A stretch of DNA of 64,000 nt. It comes from Paeniglutamicibacter antarcticus (GTDB lineage Bacteria; Actinomycetota; Actinomycetes; Actinomycetales; Micrococcaceae). A program made the translations under genes and the position numbers. The stretch is from contig NZ_CZJT01000081.1 in NCBI RefSeq assembly GCF_900010755.1, forward strand, positions 1 to 64,000, written 5' to 3'. Shown piece by piece: positions 46,343 to 56,998 of the stretch (its first letter is position 1; the number at the start of each line of letters is the position of its first letter). The notes under the pieces were generated by a model. It was not told the origin of the DNA, ran no database searches, and worked only from the letters and a program-made list of their open reading frames with translations.

Positions 46343-49090
46343 ATGGACGTGGCTGTAGAGGAACATATTTCTCACATCCGTAGCGGCTTGACCAGCCAGT
46401 TGCCAGACCGGGATCCGGAGGAGACCGCCGAATGGATAGAGTCCTTCGACGACCTGGTCGAGACGCAGGGTACCGAACGTGCCCAGTACATTGTCCGTTC
46501 GCTCTTGCAGCGTGCCGGCGCCAAGTCGGTGGGTGTTCCCATGGTCACCACCACCGACTACGTGAACACCATTCCGGTGGACCAGGAACCTGAGTTCCCG
46601 GGCGATGAGCAGGTGGAACGCCGCTACCGCGCCTACATGCGCTGGAATGCTGCTGTCATGGTGCACCGCGGCCAGCGCCCGGGCGTGGGTGTCGGTGGAC
46701 ACATTTCCACCTACGCCGGCGCGGCAACGCTGTACGAAGTGGGCTTCAACCACTTCTTCCGCGGCAAGAACCACCCCGGTGGCGGCGACCAGGTCTACTT
46801 CCAGGGCCACGCCTCCCCCGGCATGTACGCTCGCGCCTTCCTCGAAGGCCGCTTGAGCGAAGAGGACATGGACGGGTTCCGCCAGGAAAAGTCGCGTGAG
46901 GGCCACGCCCTGCCGTCCTACCCGCACCCGCGTTCGCTTCCTGACTTCTGGGAATTCCCGACCGTGTCCATGGGCATCGGCCCGATGAACGCGATCTACC
47001 AGGCGCAGTCGAACCGCTACCTGCAGAACCGCGGCATCAAGGACACCTCAGACCAGCACGTCTGGGCTTTCTTGGGCGACGGCGAAATGGACGAGCCGGA
47101 ATCACGTGGCCTGCTTCAGCTGGCAGCCAACGAGAAACTGGACAACCTGACCTTCGTGGTCAACTGCAACCTCCAGCGCCTCGATGGCCCGGTACGCGGC
47201 AACGGCAAGATCATGCAGGAACTTGAGGCCTTCTTCCGCGGTGCTGGCTGGAACGTCATCAAGGTCGTCTGGGGCCGCGAGTGGGATGCCCTGCTCGAAA
47301 AGGACTCCGGCAGCGCCCTGGTTGACATCATGAACCAGACCCCGGACGGGGACTACCAGACGTACAAGGCCGAAAACGGCGCCTTCGTGCGTGAGCACTT
47401 CTTCGGCAAGTCCCCGGAAACCAAGGAAATGGTTGCCGACCTCACCGACGAGGACATCTGGAACCTCAAGCGCGGCGGCCACGATTACCACAAGGTCTAC
47501 GCGGCCTACAAGGCTGCCACCGAGTTCAAGGGCAAGCCGACGGTCATCTTGACCAAGACCGTCAAGGGCTACGGCCTGGGCCCGCACTTCGAGGCGCGCA
47601 ACGCAACGCACCAGATGAAGAAGATGACCCTGGCTGACCTCAAGGGCTTCCGCGACCACCTGCGCATCCCGATCACCGATGAGCAGCTTGAAGCCGATCC
47701 GTACCTGCCGCCGTACTACCGCCCGGGCAATGACTCGGCCGAGTACAAGTACATGATGGATCGCCGCGCAGCCTTGGGCGGTGCGGTGCCTTCGCGCCGC
47801 ACCAAGTCCAAGGAAATCCACCTGCCCGAGGACAAGGCCTACGAGACCGCCTCGCGCGGCTCGGGCAAGCAGCAGGCAGCCACCACCATGGCCTTCGTGC
47901 GCTTGCTCAAGGACCTGATGCGTGACAAGGAGTTCGGCAAGCGTGTAGTGCCGATCGTCCCTGATGAATCCCGCACCTTCGGCATGGATGCGTTCTTCCC
48001 GACTGCCAAGATCTACAACCCGGCCGGCCAGAACTACCTCTCCGTTGACCGCGAACTGGTCTTGGCGTACAAGGAATCCCCGGCCGGTCAGCTGATCCAC
48101 CCGGGCATCAACGAGGCAGGAGCCGTGGCAGCCTTCACCGCCGCCGGCACCTCGTACTCAACCCACGACGAGCCGTTGATCCCGATCTACGTGTTCTACT
48201 CGATGTTCGGCTTCCAGCGCACCGGCGATGCCATTTGGGCAGCAGCGGACCAGATGACCCGCGGGTTCATCATGGGCGCCACCGCCGGACGCACCACGCT
48301 CACCGGCGAGGGCCTGCAGCACGCGGACGGGCACTCCCCGATGCTTGCGGCAACCAACCCGGCGGTGCTCACCTACGATCCTGCCTACGGCTATGAAATC
48401 GGGCACATCATGCGCGATGGCCTGGAGCGCATGTACGGCGGGAAGCACGAAGACCCGAACGTGATGTACTACATCACGCTGTACAACGAGCCGTACCAGC
48501 AGCCCAAGGAACCGGAAAACCTGGACATCGAGGGCATCAAGCGCGGCATCTACCTGGCGGCCCCCGCCAAGGTTGACGGCCCGCGTGCGCAGCTGCTCGC
48601 CTCCGGTGTTGCGGTGCCGTGGACCATCGATGCCCAGCGCATCCTCGCCGAGGACTGGGGTGTTTCGGCCGATGTCTGGTCGGTGACCTCCTGGAACGAA
48701 CTGCGCCGCGACGGCCTGGCCGCCGAAGAGGAAGCATTCCTGAACCCGGGTGCCGAGCCTCGCGTCCCGTTCGTTGCCAAGCAGCTGGCCGGGGCCACCG
48801 GCCCGGTCGTTGCCGTCACCGACTACATGAAGGCAGTGCCGGACCAGATCCGCCAGTTCGTTCCCAACGAATTCGCGACCCTGGGCGCCGACGGGTTCGG
48901 TTTCTCCGACACCCGCGCCGCGGCCCGCCGCTTCTTCAAGATCGACGCCCACTCGGTCGTCGTGCGCACCTTGCAGATGCTTGCCAAGCGCGGGGAGGTC
49001 GACGCCTCGGCGCCGGCCGCCGCGTTCGCCAAGTACAAGCTTGATGACGTCAACGCGGGCACCAGCGGAAACGCAGGTGGCGAGGCTTAG
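46343..49090 (+). CDS. aceE: Pyruvate dehydrogenase E1, homodimeric
   Basis: The 915-residue protein decarboxylates pyruvate with thiamine diphosphate and passes the acetyl group to the E2 lipoyl domain. Features include [28 protein letters not shown] near residue 112-140, the ThDP motif [10 protein letters not shown] (about residues 230-239) and C-terminal transketolase-like domains ([12 protein letters not shown], then [27 protein letters not shown]). A strong ACGAGGAGA ribosome site precedes the ATG. The E2 and E3 genes are not in the window. The adjacent fab cluster uses the acetyl-CoA produced. Confidence 0.97.
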   Translation: MDVAVEEHISHIRSGLTSQLPDRDPEETAEWIESFDDLVETQGTERAQYIVRSLLQRAGAKSVGVPMVTTTDYVNTIPVDQEPEFPGDEQVERRYRAYMRWNAAVMVHRGQRPGVGVGGHISTYAGAATLYEVGFNHFFRGKNHPGGGDQVYFQGHASPGMYARAFLEGRLSEEDMDGFRQEKSREGHALPSYPHPRSLPDFWEFPTVSMGIGPMNAIYQAQSNRYLQNRGIKDTSDQHVWAFLGDGEMDEPESRGLLQLAANEKLDNLTFVVNCNLQRLDGPVRGNGKIMQELEAFFRGAGWNVIKVVWGREWDALLEKDSGSALVDIMNQTPDGDYQTYKAENGAFVREHFFGKSPETKEMVADLTDEDIWNLKRGGHDYHKVYAAYKAATEFKGKPTVILTKTVKGYGLGPHFEARNATHQMKKMTLADLKGFRDHLRIPITDEQLEADPYLPPYYRPGNDSAEYKYMMDRRAALGGAVPSRRTKSKEIHLPEDKAYETASRGSGKQQAATTMAFVRLLKDLMRDKEFGKRVVPIVPDESRTFGMDAFFPTAKIYNPAGQNYLSVDRELVLAYKESPAGQLIHPGINEAGAVAAFTAAGTSYSTHDEPLIPIYVFYSMFGFQRTGDAIWAAADQMTRGFIMGATAGRTTLTGEGLQHADGHSPMLAATNPAVLTYDPAYGYEIGHIMRDGLERMYGGKHEDPNVMYYITLYNEPYQQPKEPENLDIEGIKRGIYLAAPAKVDGPRAQLLASGVAVPWTIDAQRILAEDWGVSADVWSVTSWNELRRDGLAAEEEAFLNPGAEPRVPFVAKQLAGATGPVVAVTDYMKAVPDQIRQFVPNEFATLGADGFGFSDTRAAARRFFKIDAHSVVVRTLQMLAKRGEVDASAPAAAFAKYKLDDVNAGTSGNAGGEA

Positions 49091-49258
49091 GCCTTAGCCC
49101 CGCAGCAGCACCCACTGGCGGTGGTGCCGGTTCCCCCTTTTTCACGGGAACCGGCACCACCGCTTTTTGCTGCCCGGTGGCCACCCGGGTACCGGGACTT
49201 CTTTGTGAGAACACTACAAAATAGTGCCGGTGGCCATGTGGTGCGTATGCTCGTAGTC

Positions 49259-50524
49259 ATGAGTGATGAGCAAACGGGAAACCTGAGCCCGAGGATCAGG
49301 CCGTTCCGCCAAGCCAAGGCGAGCCCGGAGACCCTCAAACGACTCAAGCAACACCTGGGTGTGCTCTCCACGGTGGCGCTCAAGCACCTTGACCAGTCGC
49401 TTCCCTGGTACCGGGGCCTGCGGCCCGAAGAACGCGCGGCCCTCGGGCTGGTGGCGCAAAAAGGCATAGCTTCCTTCGTTTCCTGGTACGAACGGCCCAC
49501 CACCTCTCCGCAATGGGTCATCAACGACGTCTTTGGCGCCGCACCCACCGAACTGACCCGCTCCATCAGCCTGCAAAAGGCGTTGCAGCTGATCCGCACC
49601 ATCGTCGAGGTCGTCGAATCCCAGGTGCCGGACATCGCGCCGGAGGCCGAACACACCCAGCTGCGTGAGGCGGTGCTGCGCTACTCACGCGAGGTTGCCT
49701 TTGCCGCCGCCGATGTCTATGCCCGCGCCGCCGAAACCCGCGGAGCCTGGGATTCACGCCTCGAGGCACTGGTGGTCGACGCGGTGATGCGCGGGGAGTC
49801 CCAGGACTCGTTGCGCTCACGCATCGCGGCGGTTGGCTGGAAATCCCACGAGAACATCATGATCATGATCGGTGCGACCCCCACCTCGTCGCAGGTGGGG
49901 TTCGTCAGCGAGCTCCGTCGCGCTGCCACGCGCTACGCACGCGATTCACTGGTGGGCGTGCACGGCGAACGTGCGATCCTGATGCTTGGCGGGGTCGATG
50001 CCGACCGCGCCGGACTGGACAGGCTCGCTTCGTTCTTTGGCGAGGGGCCGGTGGTCTACAGCCCACTGGCGCCGACACTCAAGGAAGCCTCCTCGTGTGC
50101 GCAGGCTGCCTTTGCCGCCATTGCCGCCGCCAAGGCCTGGCCGTTGGCACCGCGGCCGGTGGCCGCGGATGACCTGTGGCCCGAACGCGTGATGAACCAT
50201 GACACCGAGGCGCGCCATGCACTGGTCACCAGCATCTACAACCCCTTGATGAAGGCGGGCAACGGGCTCATCGAGACCCTGTCCAGCTATCTCTCGCTCG
50301 GCCATTCACTTGAAGGAACGGCCAGGGAATTGTTTGTCCATGCAAACACCGTGCGTTACCGGCTCAAGCGCGTGTGCGATGTGACGGGTTGGGATCCGCT
50401 GGTCCCCCGCGAGGCATTTGTGCTGCAGACTGCCCTGGTGGTGGGTCGGCTGGATGCCGATACCATCGAAAACGTGCCCGAAACGCGGCAAAACCTGCCG
50501 CGCAACAGCAACAAAACCTTGTAG
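49259..50524 (+). CDS. fasR: PucR-type regulator of fatty-acid synthesis (FasR-like)
   Basis: The 421-residue protein ends in a PucR/CdaR-type helix-turn-helix (SLEGTARELFVHANTVRYRLKRVCDVTGWDP, about residues 357-388). The N-terminal half is a helical sensor region. A gene of this type immediately upstream of fabD is conserved in Streptomyces, where FasR activates fabDHPF; I infer the same role here. It is separated from fabD by about 75 bases. The chosen ATG at 49259 is one of two close starts (49247 is the other). Confidence 0.87.
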   Translation: MSDEQTGNLSPRIRPFRQAKASPETLKRLKQHLGVLSTVALKHLDQSLPWYRGLRPEERAALGLVAQKGIASFVSWYERPTTSPQWVINDVFGAAPTELTRSISLQKALQLIRTIVEVVESQVPDIAPEAEHTQLREAVLRYSREVAFAAADVYARAAETRGAWDSRLEALVVDAVMRGESQDSLRSRIAAVGWKSHENIMIMIGATPTSSQVGFVSELRRAATRYARDSLVGVHGERAILMLGGVDADRAGLDRLASFFGEGPVVYSPLAPTLKEASSCAQAAFAAIAAAKAWPLAPRPVAADDLWPERVMNHDTEARHALVTSIYNPLMKAGNGLIETLSSYLSLGHSLEGTARELFVHANTVRYRLKRVCDVTGWDPLVPREAFVLQTALVVGRLDADTIENVPETRQNLPRNSNKTL

Positions 50525-50601
50525 GATTCATACAAAAGCATGCCGTCAAGTCGGTGTGCGAAAACAGCCGCAGTGAACGACTTCTTTGGAAAGCTGGAGT
50601 A

Positions 50602-51525
50602 GTGCTAGCAATCGTGTGCCCAGGACAGGGCTCTCAGACCCCCGGATTCCTTTCCCCGTGGCTGGAAGTGCCAGGTGTTTCCGAACACCTGGCCGAACTC
50701 TCCGCCATTACCGAACGTGACCTCACGGCCCACGGAACTCTCTCCGATGAGGAAACCATCAAGGACACCGCCGTCGCCCAGCCGCTGATCGTGGCCGCGG
50801 GCCTGATCGCAGGGCGTGCGCTGTTCGGCGAGACCCTTCCGGCCAATACCGTGCTTGCCGGACACTCGGTCGGCGAAATCACTGCCACCGCCCTGGCCGG
50901 CGCGCTGAGCGAGAACGACTCGATGGTCTTTGTGCGTGAACGTGCCAATGCCATGGCCCTGGCCGCGGCGGCAACGCCCACCGGCATGGCAGCAGTGCTC
51001 GGCGGCGACGCCGAAGAGGTCAACACCGCGATCATCGACGCAGGACTGACCCCGGCCAACGCAAACGGCGGCGGCCAGATCGTCGCGGCCGGAACCATCG
51101 AACAGATCGAGGCGTTCGCCGCCAACCCCCCGGCCAAGGCGCGGGTCATCCCGCTGAAGGTGGCCGGCGCGTTCCACACCCACCACATGGCCCCGGCCGT
51201 GAGCGTGCTCGAGGAACTCTCCGCGTCGCTGACCGCCGCAGACCCGGGCACCACGCTGCTGTCCAACTTCGATGGCCAGCCGGTCACCGGCGGCGCGGCA
51301 AACCTTGCCTCGCTGGTTGCCCAGGTCTCCCGCCCGGTCCGCTGGGACCTGTGCATGGAACAGCTCGCTGCCCTCGGAGTCACCGGCATCCTTGAGCTGC
51401 CACCGGCCGGCACCCTGGTGGGCCTGGCCCGCCGCGGCCTGAAGGGCATTCCAGCCCTTGCCCTGAAGTCCCCCGACGACCTTGAGGCCGCCCGCGCCTT
51501 CGTCGCCGAACACACCCAAGCCTAG
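50602..51525 (+). CDS. fabD: Malonyl-CoA:ACP transacylase
   Basis: This 307-residue enzyme loads malonyl groups onto ACP. The motifs are PGQGSQTPGF at the N-terminus, the active-site AGHSVGEI with the nucleophilic Ser, and the catalytic His in AFHTHHM. It starts at GTG with GGAG a few bases upstream. It is followed by fabH with 13 bases between, so the fab genes form one operon. Confidence 0.96.
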   Translation: MLAIVCPGQGSQTPGFLSPWLEVPGVSEHLAELSAITERDLTAHGTLSDEETIKDTAVAQPLIVAAGLIAGRALFGETLPANTVLAGHSVGEITATALAGALSENDSMVFVRERANAMALAAAATPTGMAAVLGGDAEEVNTAIIDAGLTPANANGGGQIVAAGTIEQIEAFAANPPAKARVIPLKVAGAFHTHHMAPAVSVLEELSASLTAADPGTTLLSNFDGQPVTGGAANLASLVAQVSRPVRWDLCMEQLAALGVTGILELPPAGTLVGLARRGLKGIPALALKSPDDLEAARAFVAEHTQA

Positions 51526-51538
51526 GAAGAGCCAAATC

Positions 51539-52594
51539 ATGACTGCAGTGATGAACCAGACGCCCACGCGCGAGTTCAGCCGTATCCACGGCGTCGGATC
51601 CTTCCGTCCCGACGTCATCGTCACCAACGACGACGTCTGCCAGTGGATCGACTCCTCGGACGAGTGGATCCAGCAGCGCACCGGCATCATCACCCGTGCC
51701 CGCGCCGATGAGAACACCTCGCTGCTTGACATGGCCGAAGGCGCGTCCCGCGAGGCGTTGGCTTCGGCGGGCATCGAGGCCAGCCAGATCGGTGCCGTCA
51801 TCGTTTCCACCGTGACCTTCCCGTATGCCACCCCGTCCGCAGCGGCGGCTCTTGCCGACCGCATCGGCGCGACCCCGGCACCTGCCTTTGACATCTCCGC
51901 AGCCTGCGCCGGCTACTGCTACGGTGTGGCCCAGGCGGACGCCCTGGTGCGTTCGGGCATGGCCGAATACGTGCTGGTCGTGGGTGCGGAGAAGCTCTCC
52001 GACGTCATCGACAACCACGAACGCACCATCTCCTTCCTGCTCGGCGATGGCGCCGGCGCCGTCGTCATTGGCCCCTCGGACATCCCCGGGATCTCCCCGT
52101 CGGTGTGGGGCTCGGATGGCTCGAAGTGGTCGGCCATCGGCATGACCCACTCGCAGCTGGATCTGCGCGACGCGGTACTCCTGGCGGAGTCCACCCCCGA
52201 GGGCACCTCCTTGGTGGCCGGCACCGAGGCCCAGCTGTGGCCGACCCTGCGCCAGGACGGCCAGACGGTCTTCCGCTGGGCAGTGTGGGAAATGGCCAAA
52301 ATGGCCAAGAAGGCCCTGGCTGATGCCGGAATCACCGCCGAGGATCTTGCAGCGTTCATCCCGCACCAGGCCAACATGCGCATCATCGACGAAATGGTCA
52401 AGCAGCTCAAGCTGCCCGAGTCGGTGACCGTCGCCCGCGACATTGCCAATGCCGGGAACACCTCCGCGGCCTCCATCCCGATGGCCATGGACCGCATGCT
52501 CAAGGAAAACCCGGAGCTTTCCGGGGGACTGGCCCTGCAGATCGGGTTTGGCGCCGGGCTTGTCTTCGGCGCACAGGTAGTTGTCCTGCCCTAG
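51539..52594 (+). CDS. fabH: 3-oxoacyl-ACP synthase III
   Basis: The 351-residue condensing enzyme starts fatty-acid synthesis from acyl-CoA (often branched in actinobacteria) and malonyl-ACP. The active-site Cys is in FDISAACAGYCYGV near residue 124, with the His and Asn of HQANMRI and NAGNTSAASIP. The loop segments LLGDGAGAVV and WEMAKMAKKAL are typical. GGAAGAG precedes the start. Confidence 0.97.
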   Translation: MTAVMNQTPTREFSRIHGVGSFRPDVIVTNDDVCQWIDSSDEWIQQRTGIITRARADENTSLLDMAEGASREALASAGIEASQIGAVIVSTVTFPYATPSAAAALADRIGATPAPAFDISAACAGYCYGVAQADALVRSGMAEYVLVVGAEKLSDVIDNHERTISFLLGDGAGAVVIGPSDIPGISPSVWGSDGSKWSAIGMTHSQLDLRDAVLLAESTPEGTSLVAGTEAQLWPTLRQDGQTVFRWAVWEMAKMAKKALADAGITAEDLAAFIPHQANMRIIDEMVKQLKLPESVTVARDIANAGNTSAASIPMAMDRMLKENPELSGGLALQIGFGAGLVFGAQVVVLP

Positions 52595-52693
52595 GCTTAA
52601 CGCCTCGGGGATACAACCCAAATTCCGGACCGCACACAGCGGTTTGAATAGTCGTCGGGCCACAAACCCGGCAAATACAGAAAAGGAGCCATC

Positions 52694-52939
52694 ATGGCTA
52701 GCAACGAAGAGATTCTGGCCGGCTTGGCCGAGATCGTCAACGAAGAGACCGGTCTTGCCACCGAGGCAGTCGAAATGGACAAGTCCTTCACCGAGGACCT
52801 GGACATCGACTCCATCTCGATGATGACCATCGTGGTCAACGCCGAAGAGAAGTTCGACGTGAAGATCCCGGACGAAGAGGTCAAGAACCTGAAGACCGTT
52901 GCGGATGCAGTGAACTTCATCGCCGGCGCACAGGCCTAA
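52694..52939 (+). CDS. acpP: Acyl carrier protein
   Basis: The 81-residue acidic protein carries growing fatty acyl chains on phosphopantetheine attached to Ser in DLDIDSISMM (about residue 39). An AAAAGGAG ribosome site precedes the ATG. It lies between fabH and fabF as in other actinobacterial type II clusters. Confidence 0.97.
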   Translation: MASNEEILAGLAEIVNEETGLATEAVEMDKSFTEDLDIDSISMMTIVVNAEEKFDVKIPDEEVKNLKTVADAVNFIAGAQA

Positions 52940-52955
52940 GCGTCTTTCCGGCGCT

Positions 52956-52998
52956 TTCCCCTGCCGCTTGCCCGCACACCGGGTACGCGGCAGGGGAA
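52956..52998 (+). terminator. Hairpin between acpP and fabF
   Basis: TTCCCCTGCCGC pairs perfectly with GCGGCAGGGGAA. It could attenuate transcription into fabF, or end an acpP-rich transcript and explain differential expression. Confidence 0.6.
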
Positions 52999-53180
52999 GC
53001 TCCGGGCCCGGGCGCACCATGCGCCCCCCTGAACTTGCTTACCGGTTTAGCAACCGATTCCCAGACTTTTTCGGTCCGATCCGCTTCCTATCGTGCGTCC
53101 ACCAGGTGCATGGAACCGATGCTTGGACCGCGCACTAGCCTCGCTAGTCGTTTCGCCCCCAACCAGTAGAGAGTGTCCTC

Positions 53181-54419
53181 ATGGCTCGCAAAGTTGTAAT
53201 CACCGGCCTCGGCGCCACCACCCCTATCGGCGGCGACGTACCCACCCTGTGGGCCAACGCCCTCAAGGGTGTCTCGGGCGCCCACACCCTGCCCGATGAA
53301 TGGGTTGAAACCTACAACCTGCCGGTGAAGTTCGCCGCCAAGGCCTCCACCCCGGCCTCCGAGGTGCTCTCGCGCGTCGAGATGAAGCGCATGGACCCGT
53401 CCACCCAGTTCGCAGTGGTTGCCGCGCGCGAAGCCTGGAAGGACTCGGGCATCGAGGAAATCGACCACGACCGCCTGGCCGTAGCCTTTGCCACGGGCAT
53501 CGGCGGGGTCTGGACCCTGCTTGACGCCTGGGACACCCTGAAGGAAAAGGGCCCGCGCCGCGTGCTGCCGATGACCGTTCCGATGCTGATGCCCAACGGC
53601 CCGGCCGCAGCGGTCTCACTGGACCTCGGTGCTCGCGCCGGCGCGCACACCCCGGTTTCGGCGTGTGCCTCGGGCACCGAGGCCATGCACATCGGCCTGG
53701 AGCTGATCCGCTCGGGCAAGGCAGACGTGGTGGTCTGCGGCGGCGCCGAGGCTGCCATCCACCCGATGCCGATGGCATCGTTTGCTGCCATGCAGGCATT
53801 GTCCAAGCGCAACGACGAGCCGGAGCGCGCCTCGCGTCCGTACGACATCGACCGTGACGGCTTCGTCATGGGCGAAGGTGCAGGCGCCCTGGTCCTCGAG
53901 GCCGAGGAGCATGCAATTGCCCGCGGCGCCACCATTTACGCGGAGCTTGCCGGCACCTCGGTGACCGCCGATGCCTACCACATCACCGCCCCGGACCCGC
54001 AGGGCCTGGGTGCCACCCGCGCCCTGAAGGCCGCGATGTTCGACGGCCGCATCCAGCCCGAAGACGTGGTGCACGTGAACGCACACGCGACCTCCACCCC
54101 GGTGGGCGACAAGCCGGAGTACACGGCGCTGCGTGCAGCCCTGGGCTCCCACCTTGATAACGTCTGCGTATCGGCCACCAAGTCGCAGATGGGCCACCTG
54201 CTCGGCGCCTCGGGTGCCGTCGAGTCGGTTCTCTCGGTGCTGGCCGTCTACCACCGCAAGGCCCCGGTCACCATCAACCTGGAAAACCAGGATCCGGAAA
54301 TCCCGTTGGACGTCGTCACCGGCACCCCGCGCGAATTGCCGGAGGGATCCATCGTGGTCCTGAACAACTCGTTCGGCTTCGGCGGCCACAACGCTGTTGT
54401 TGCCATCCGCAGCGTCTAG
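53181..54419 (+). CDS. fabF: 3-oxoacyl-ACP synthase II
   Basis: This 412-residue elongating ketosynthase has the active-site Cys in VSACASGTEAMH at about residue 162-173, and the His residues of NAHATSTPVGD and KSQMGHLLGASG. It closes the fabD-fabH-acpP-fabF cluster. A 240-base gap with a hairpin separates it from acpP, and an AGTAGAGAG sequence lies before the ATG. A strong terminator follows. Confidence 0.97.
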   Translation: MARKVVITGLGATTPIGGDVPTLWANALKGVSGAHTLPDEWVETYNLPVKFAAKASTPASEVLSRVEMKRMDPSTQFAVVAAREAWKDSGIEEIDHDRLAVAFATGIGGVWTLLDAWDTLKEKGPRRVLPMTVPMLMPNGPAAAVSLDLGARAGAHTPVSACASGTEAMHIGLELIRSGKADVVVCGGAEAAIHPMPMASFAAMQALSKRNDEPERASRPYDIDRDGFVMGEGAGALVLEAEEHAIARGATIYAELAGTSVTADAYHITAPDPQGLGATRALKAAMFDGRIQPEDVVHVNAHATSTPVGDKPEYTALRAALGSHLDNVCVSATKSQMGHLLGASGAVESVLSVLAVYHRKAPVTINLENQDPEIPLDVVTGTPRELPEGSIVVLNNSFGFGGHNAVVAIRSV

Positions 54420-54450
54420 ATGACTTAGTCCTAATCGATGGTTGGGACGA

Positions 54451-54484
54451 AACAGGACCCGGGAACTTGTTCCCGGGTCCTGTT
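54451..54484 (+). terminator. Terminator after fabF
   Basis: AACAGGACCCGGGAA and TTCCCGGGTCCTGTT form a perfect 15-bp stem with a 4-base loop. Confidence 0.88.
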
Positions 54485-54527
54485 GAAATCGGGCGGAGAG
54501 CGCTAAGCCTCGTATGAGAGCTCAAGA

Positions 54528-55125
54528 CTGAACACCCTTCTGACCACACTGTGCGTCCTACGGACCGACCTATTCTTGCCGGATCTGGGATACGACCGGT
54601 CGAACATACCCGGCCGCAAGGCCGTCCTGAGTGATGCCGAGCCGCTCTGCTTGGTGGTGGCCCGACACCTCTTGCACGGGCATCCCTCGAAAAGTCAGGT
54701 GAGTCCGCTATGCGCGCACCCATAGGCAGGGATTTTTCCCCGGCGTCCTGTAACAATCCGGCTACTACAAGCGGGGCATGGCCGCGGGAACGCTGCTCAG
54801 TGCGGTGATCGGCGCCGTGGCCAAGGACACCGAATCCTGGCGCGAGGTCCTGCGGCTGCTGGACTCCACCTCGGTCCTGTGCGGCACCACGCGCGAAACC
54901 GTCAAGCGCTCCGAGATCGGCAGGACACGCCGAATTCTGATACTGCGCCTCACATTCTCGCCACTTCTGGGGCTTTCGCCTGTATTTGATCAGCACCCCG
55001 GCTTACGGCTCGGCCATCATCGGGCTGCCCAAAACAGGCAGTGCCTCTGACTCCGGGACAATGAGGGAATCAACGGCACTCGGGCACTTGATGAAATATC
55101 TGGGTCATAGGAACGCAAAGGACCC
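54528..55125 (+). pseudogene. Degenerate IS982-type transposase
   Basis: Scattered over two or three frames on the plus strand are pieces resembling a DDE transposase of the IS982 type. NTLLTTLCVLRTDLF and LSDAEPLCLVVARHLL lie at about 54528-54660. GYYKRGMAAG, WREVLRLLDSTSVLCG and TRETVKRSEI lie at about 54765-54920, and YCASHSRHFWGFRLYLIS at about 54945-55000. A stop codon and at least two frameshifts separate them, so the element is dead. Exact ends and terminal repeats were not found. Confidence 0.72.
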
Positions 55126-55132
55126 CGGGATG

Positions 55133-55399
55133 CTAGTTCTCCGGTTCATTGTTGGTTCCGCCGTGGGGGTAGTCCAGATTGCTGTTGCCCTTGGCCAGCC
55201 GATAGATGCCGAAAACCAGCATGATGAGGCCGAGAAGGACTCCGATGAGCATGGGGCTCTTCCACCCTTCGCCGGACGTTTGGTCGATGTTCATAAAGAT
55301 TGCGAACAATCCAGCGATCAGTACTCCTGCGATGGCGAGCCCGACGCCCCGTCGGCCCAGGAATCGTTTCCTGCTTCTGGGTGTTTCCTTGTCATCCAT
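55133..55399 (-). CDS. Small two-helix membrane protein
   Basis: The 88-residue product has a basic N-terminus (about residues 5-15, RSRKRFLGRR), two hydrophobic segments (about 17-34 and 49-67) and a Gly/Asn-rich tail. A GAGGAG ribosome site lies seven bases before the ATG. No family is recognised. It lies in the accessory region beside the transposase remnant. Confidence 0.65.
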   Translation of the reverse strand: MDDKETPRSRKRFLGRRGVGLAIAGVLIAGLFAIFMNIDQTSGEGWKSPMLIGVLLGLIMLVFGIYRLAKGNSNLDYPHGGTNNEPEN

Positions 55400-55683
55400 T
55401 TGGTGCTCCTCAATCGGTATTTCTATTCGTTTTTCGACGCCGGTTTTCCCTAGTTTTTCTGGTTCACCGGTAATAGTCCGATCCCACTTTGATACACCCG
55501 TGTGGCGCAGGTGGCGATTCACAGGCTGAGCCATATCCCTGACTGGACTAGTGCTGTCGGCAACACCATGCCTCACCGATGGGGGCCGACCCTAGGGACT
55601 ATGGACAGGCTGCCTCTGGAGCTCCCCTTTCCTTTGGCAGCTTCCCTTTGAAGGTCACAGAACAGGTTCCGTTCTTGAAAGGT

Positions 55684-55941
55684 TCAGGAATGCGTGGAGG
55701 ATTGGCCGATCTTTTTGGTCCACCGCTTGGTCACGGCTTGGATGACCGATGCGCTGGCGCCGGAGATCACGGCAAAGGCGAGAACCTTGCCGATCTTGGC
55801 TCGCTGTTGCGCTTCGGGGTTTGCCGGCGTGGGGGGTTCTTCGCCCGTGGTTTTTCTCCACAGGGAACTGACGAGCTTCGCTCCCAGGAGTCCTGCGAGT
55901 AGTGAAGCGAGGGTTCCTATGGTTTTGGCAATGAAGTTCAT
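55684..55941 (-). CDS. DUF4235 membrane protein
   Basis: The 85-residue product fits the DUF4235 pattern: an N-terminal hydrophobic segment with GLLGAKLVSSLWRK, then a second hydrophobic stretch (VLAFAVISGASASVIQAVTKR). Members are small envelope proteins of unknown function common in actinobacteria. An AGGAG ribosome site precedes the ATG at 55941. Confidence 0.8.
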   Translation of the reverse strand: MNFIAKTIGTLASLLAGLLGAKLVSSLWRKTTGEEPPTPANPEAQQRAKIGKVLAFAVISGASASVIQAVTKRWTKKIGQSSTHS

Positions 55942-55989
55942 GTTTCTCGGCTCCTGATCTCTTGGGTCGTGTTAGTTGATCAAAACCGT

Positions 55990-56910
55990 TTAGGGGCTGA
56001 CCTTTCCACCATTTACATTAAGCGTTTCCCCGATGACGTAACTTGAATCGGCCGAGGCAAGGAATACATACGCGGGAGCAAGCTCGGCTGGTTGACCGGC
56101 GCGGCCCAGTGGCGTGTTATGCCCGAACTCAGGCAACGCTTCGATGGGTTGACCACTGCTGGGCTGAAGAGGCGTCCAAATCGGGCCTGGTGCCACGGCA
56201 TTGACCCGAATGCCCCGCGGGGCCAGTTGGGCAGCGAGCCCCTTGGTGAAATTGTTGATTGCGGCCTTTGTGGATGCGTAGTCCAGCAGGTGCGGTGAGG
56301 GATCGTAGGCTTGAATCGACGTTGTGTTGATGATGCTCGACCCTGGCTGGAGGTAGCTCAGGGCTTCCCTGCTCAGAGTAAACATCGACAGGATATTCAC
56401 TTGATAGGTTGCCAGAAGTTGTTCGTCGCTCAGCTCCTGGAGGTTCTCGACGCTGACTTGCTTACCGGCGTTGTTGACCAGGATGTCCAGCCCACCCAGT
56501 GCCTTGACAGCATCTCGAACTAGGCCGTTGCGGTAGGAGACCTCGAGCAAGTCTCCCGGAAAAAGATACACGTTTTTTCCCGCGCTCCTGATGATTCCGG
56601 CGACTCGTTGGGCATCGGATTCCTCGCTCGGAAGATAGGCCATGGCGATATCGGCTCCTTCACGGGCAATGGCGACGGCCGCACCGATGCCCGAGTCGGC
56701 GCCTGTGATGAGGGCTCGCCGACCGGCAAGTTTCCCCGAACCGGCATAGGAATCCTCACCAAGGTTAGCCAACGGCTCCAGCTTCGAATCGAGCCCCGGT
56801 TGGGGCTGGTGCTGCTGCGGCGGGCTGATCCCGGGGTACCGGGTGGTCGGGTCAGCTGGAAGTTGATCCCCCTTGGCTGGGGCATTGTTCAATGAACTGT
56901 CGGTACGCAT
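55990..56910 (-). CDS. Short-chain dehydrogenase (general-stress type)
   Basis: The 306-residue SDR has an N-terminal extension of about 55 residues, then TGADSGIGAAVAIAREGADIA, NNAG and SIQAYDP, the active-site YASTKAA and a C-terminal GETLNVNGGKV. This layout resembles Gram-positive stress SDRs such as YdaD/YhxC. Compared with relatives that read AxAFAREGAD, two residues seem to be missing after the glycine motif, so activity may be altered. ATG 56910 is chosen because the frame upstream overlaps the small gene at 57181. Confidence 0.8.
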   Translation of the reverse strand: MRTDSSLNNAPAKGDQLPADPTTRYPGISPPQQHQPQPGLDSKLEPLANLGEDSYAGSGKLAGRRALITGADSGIGAAVAIAREGADIAMAYLPSEESDAQRVAGIIRSAGKNVYLFPGDLLEVSYRNGLVRDAVKALGGLDILVNNAGKQVSVENLQELSDEQLLATYQVNILSMFTLSREALSYLQPGSSIINTTSIQAYDPSPHLLDYASTKAAINNFTKGLAAQLAPRGIRVNAVAPGPIWTPLQPSSGQPIEALPEFGHNTPLGRAGQPAELAPAYVFLASADSSYVIGETLNVNGGKVSP

Positions 56911-56998
56911 CTGTGGCTCCCACAATAGGCGAAACAGTGAATGGCACTTCAGCGGAAAGTGCTGATCGGGATCCGAGGTCGTTCCCGAAAAGCCGAAT

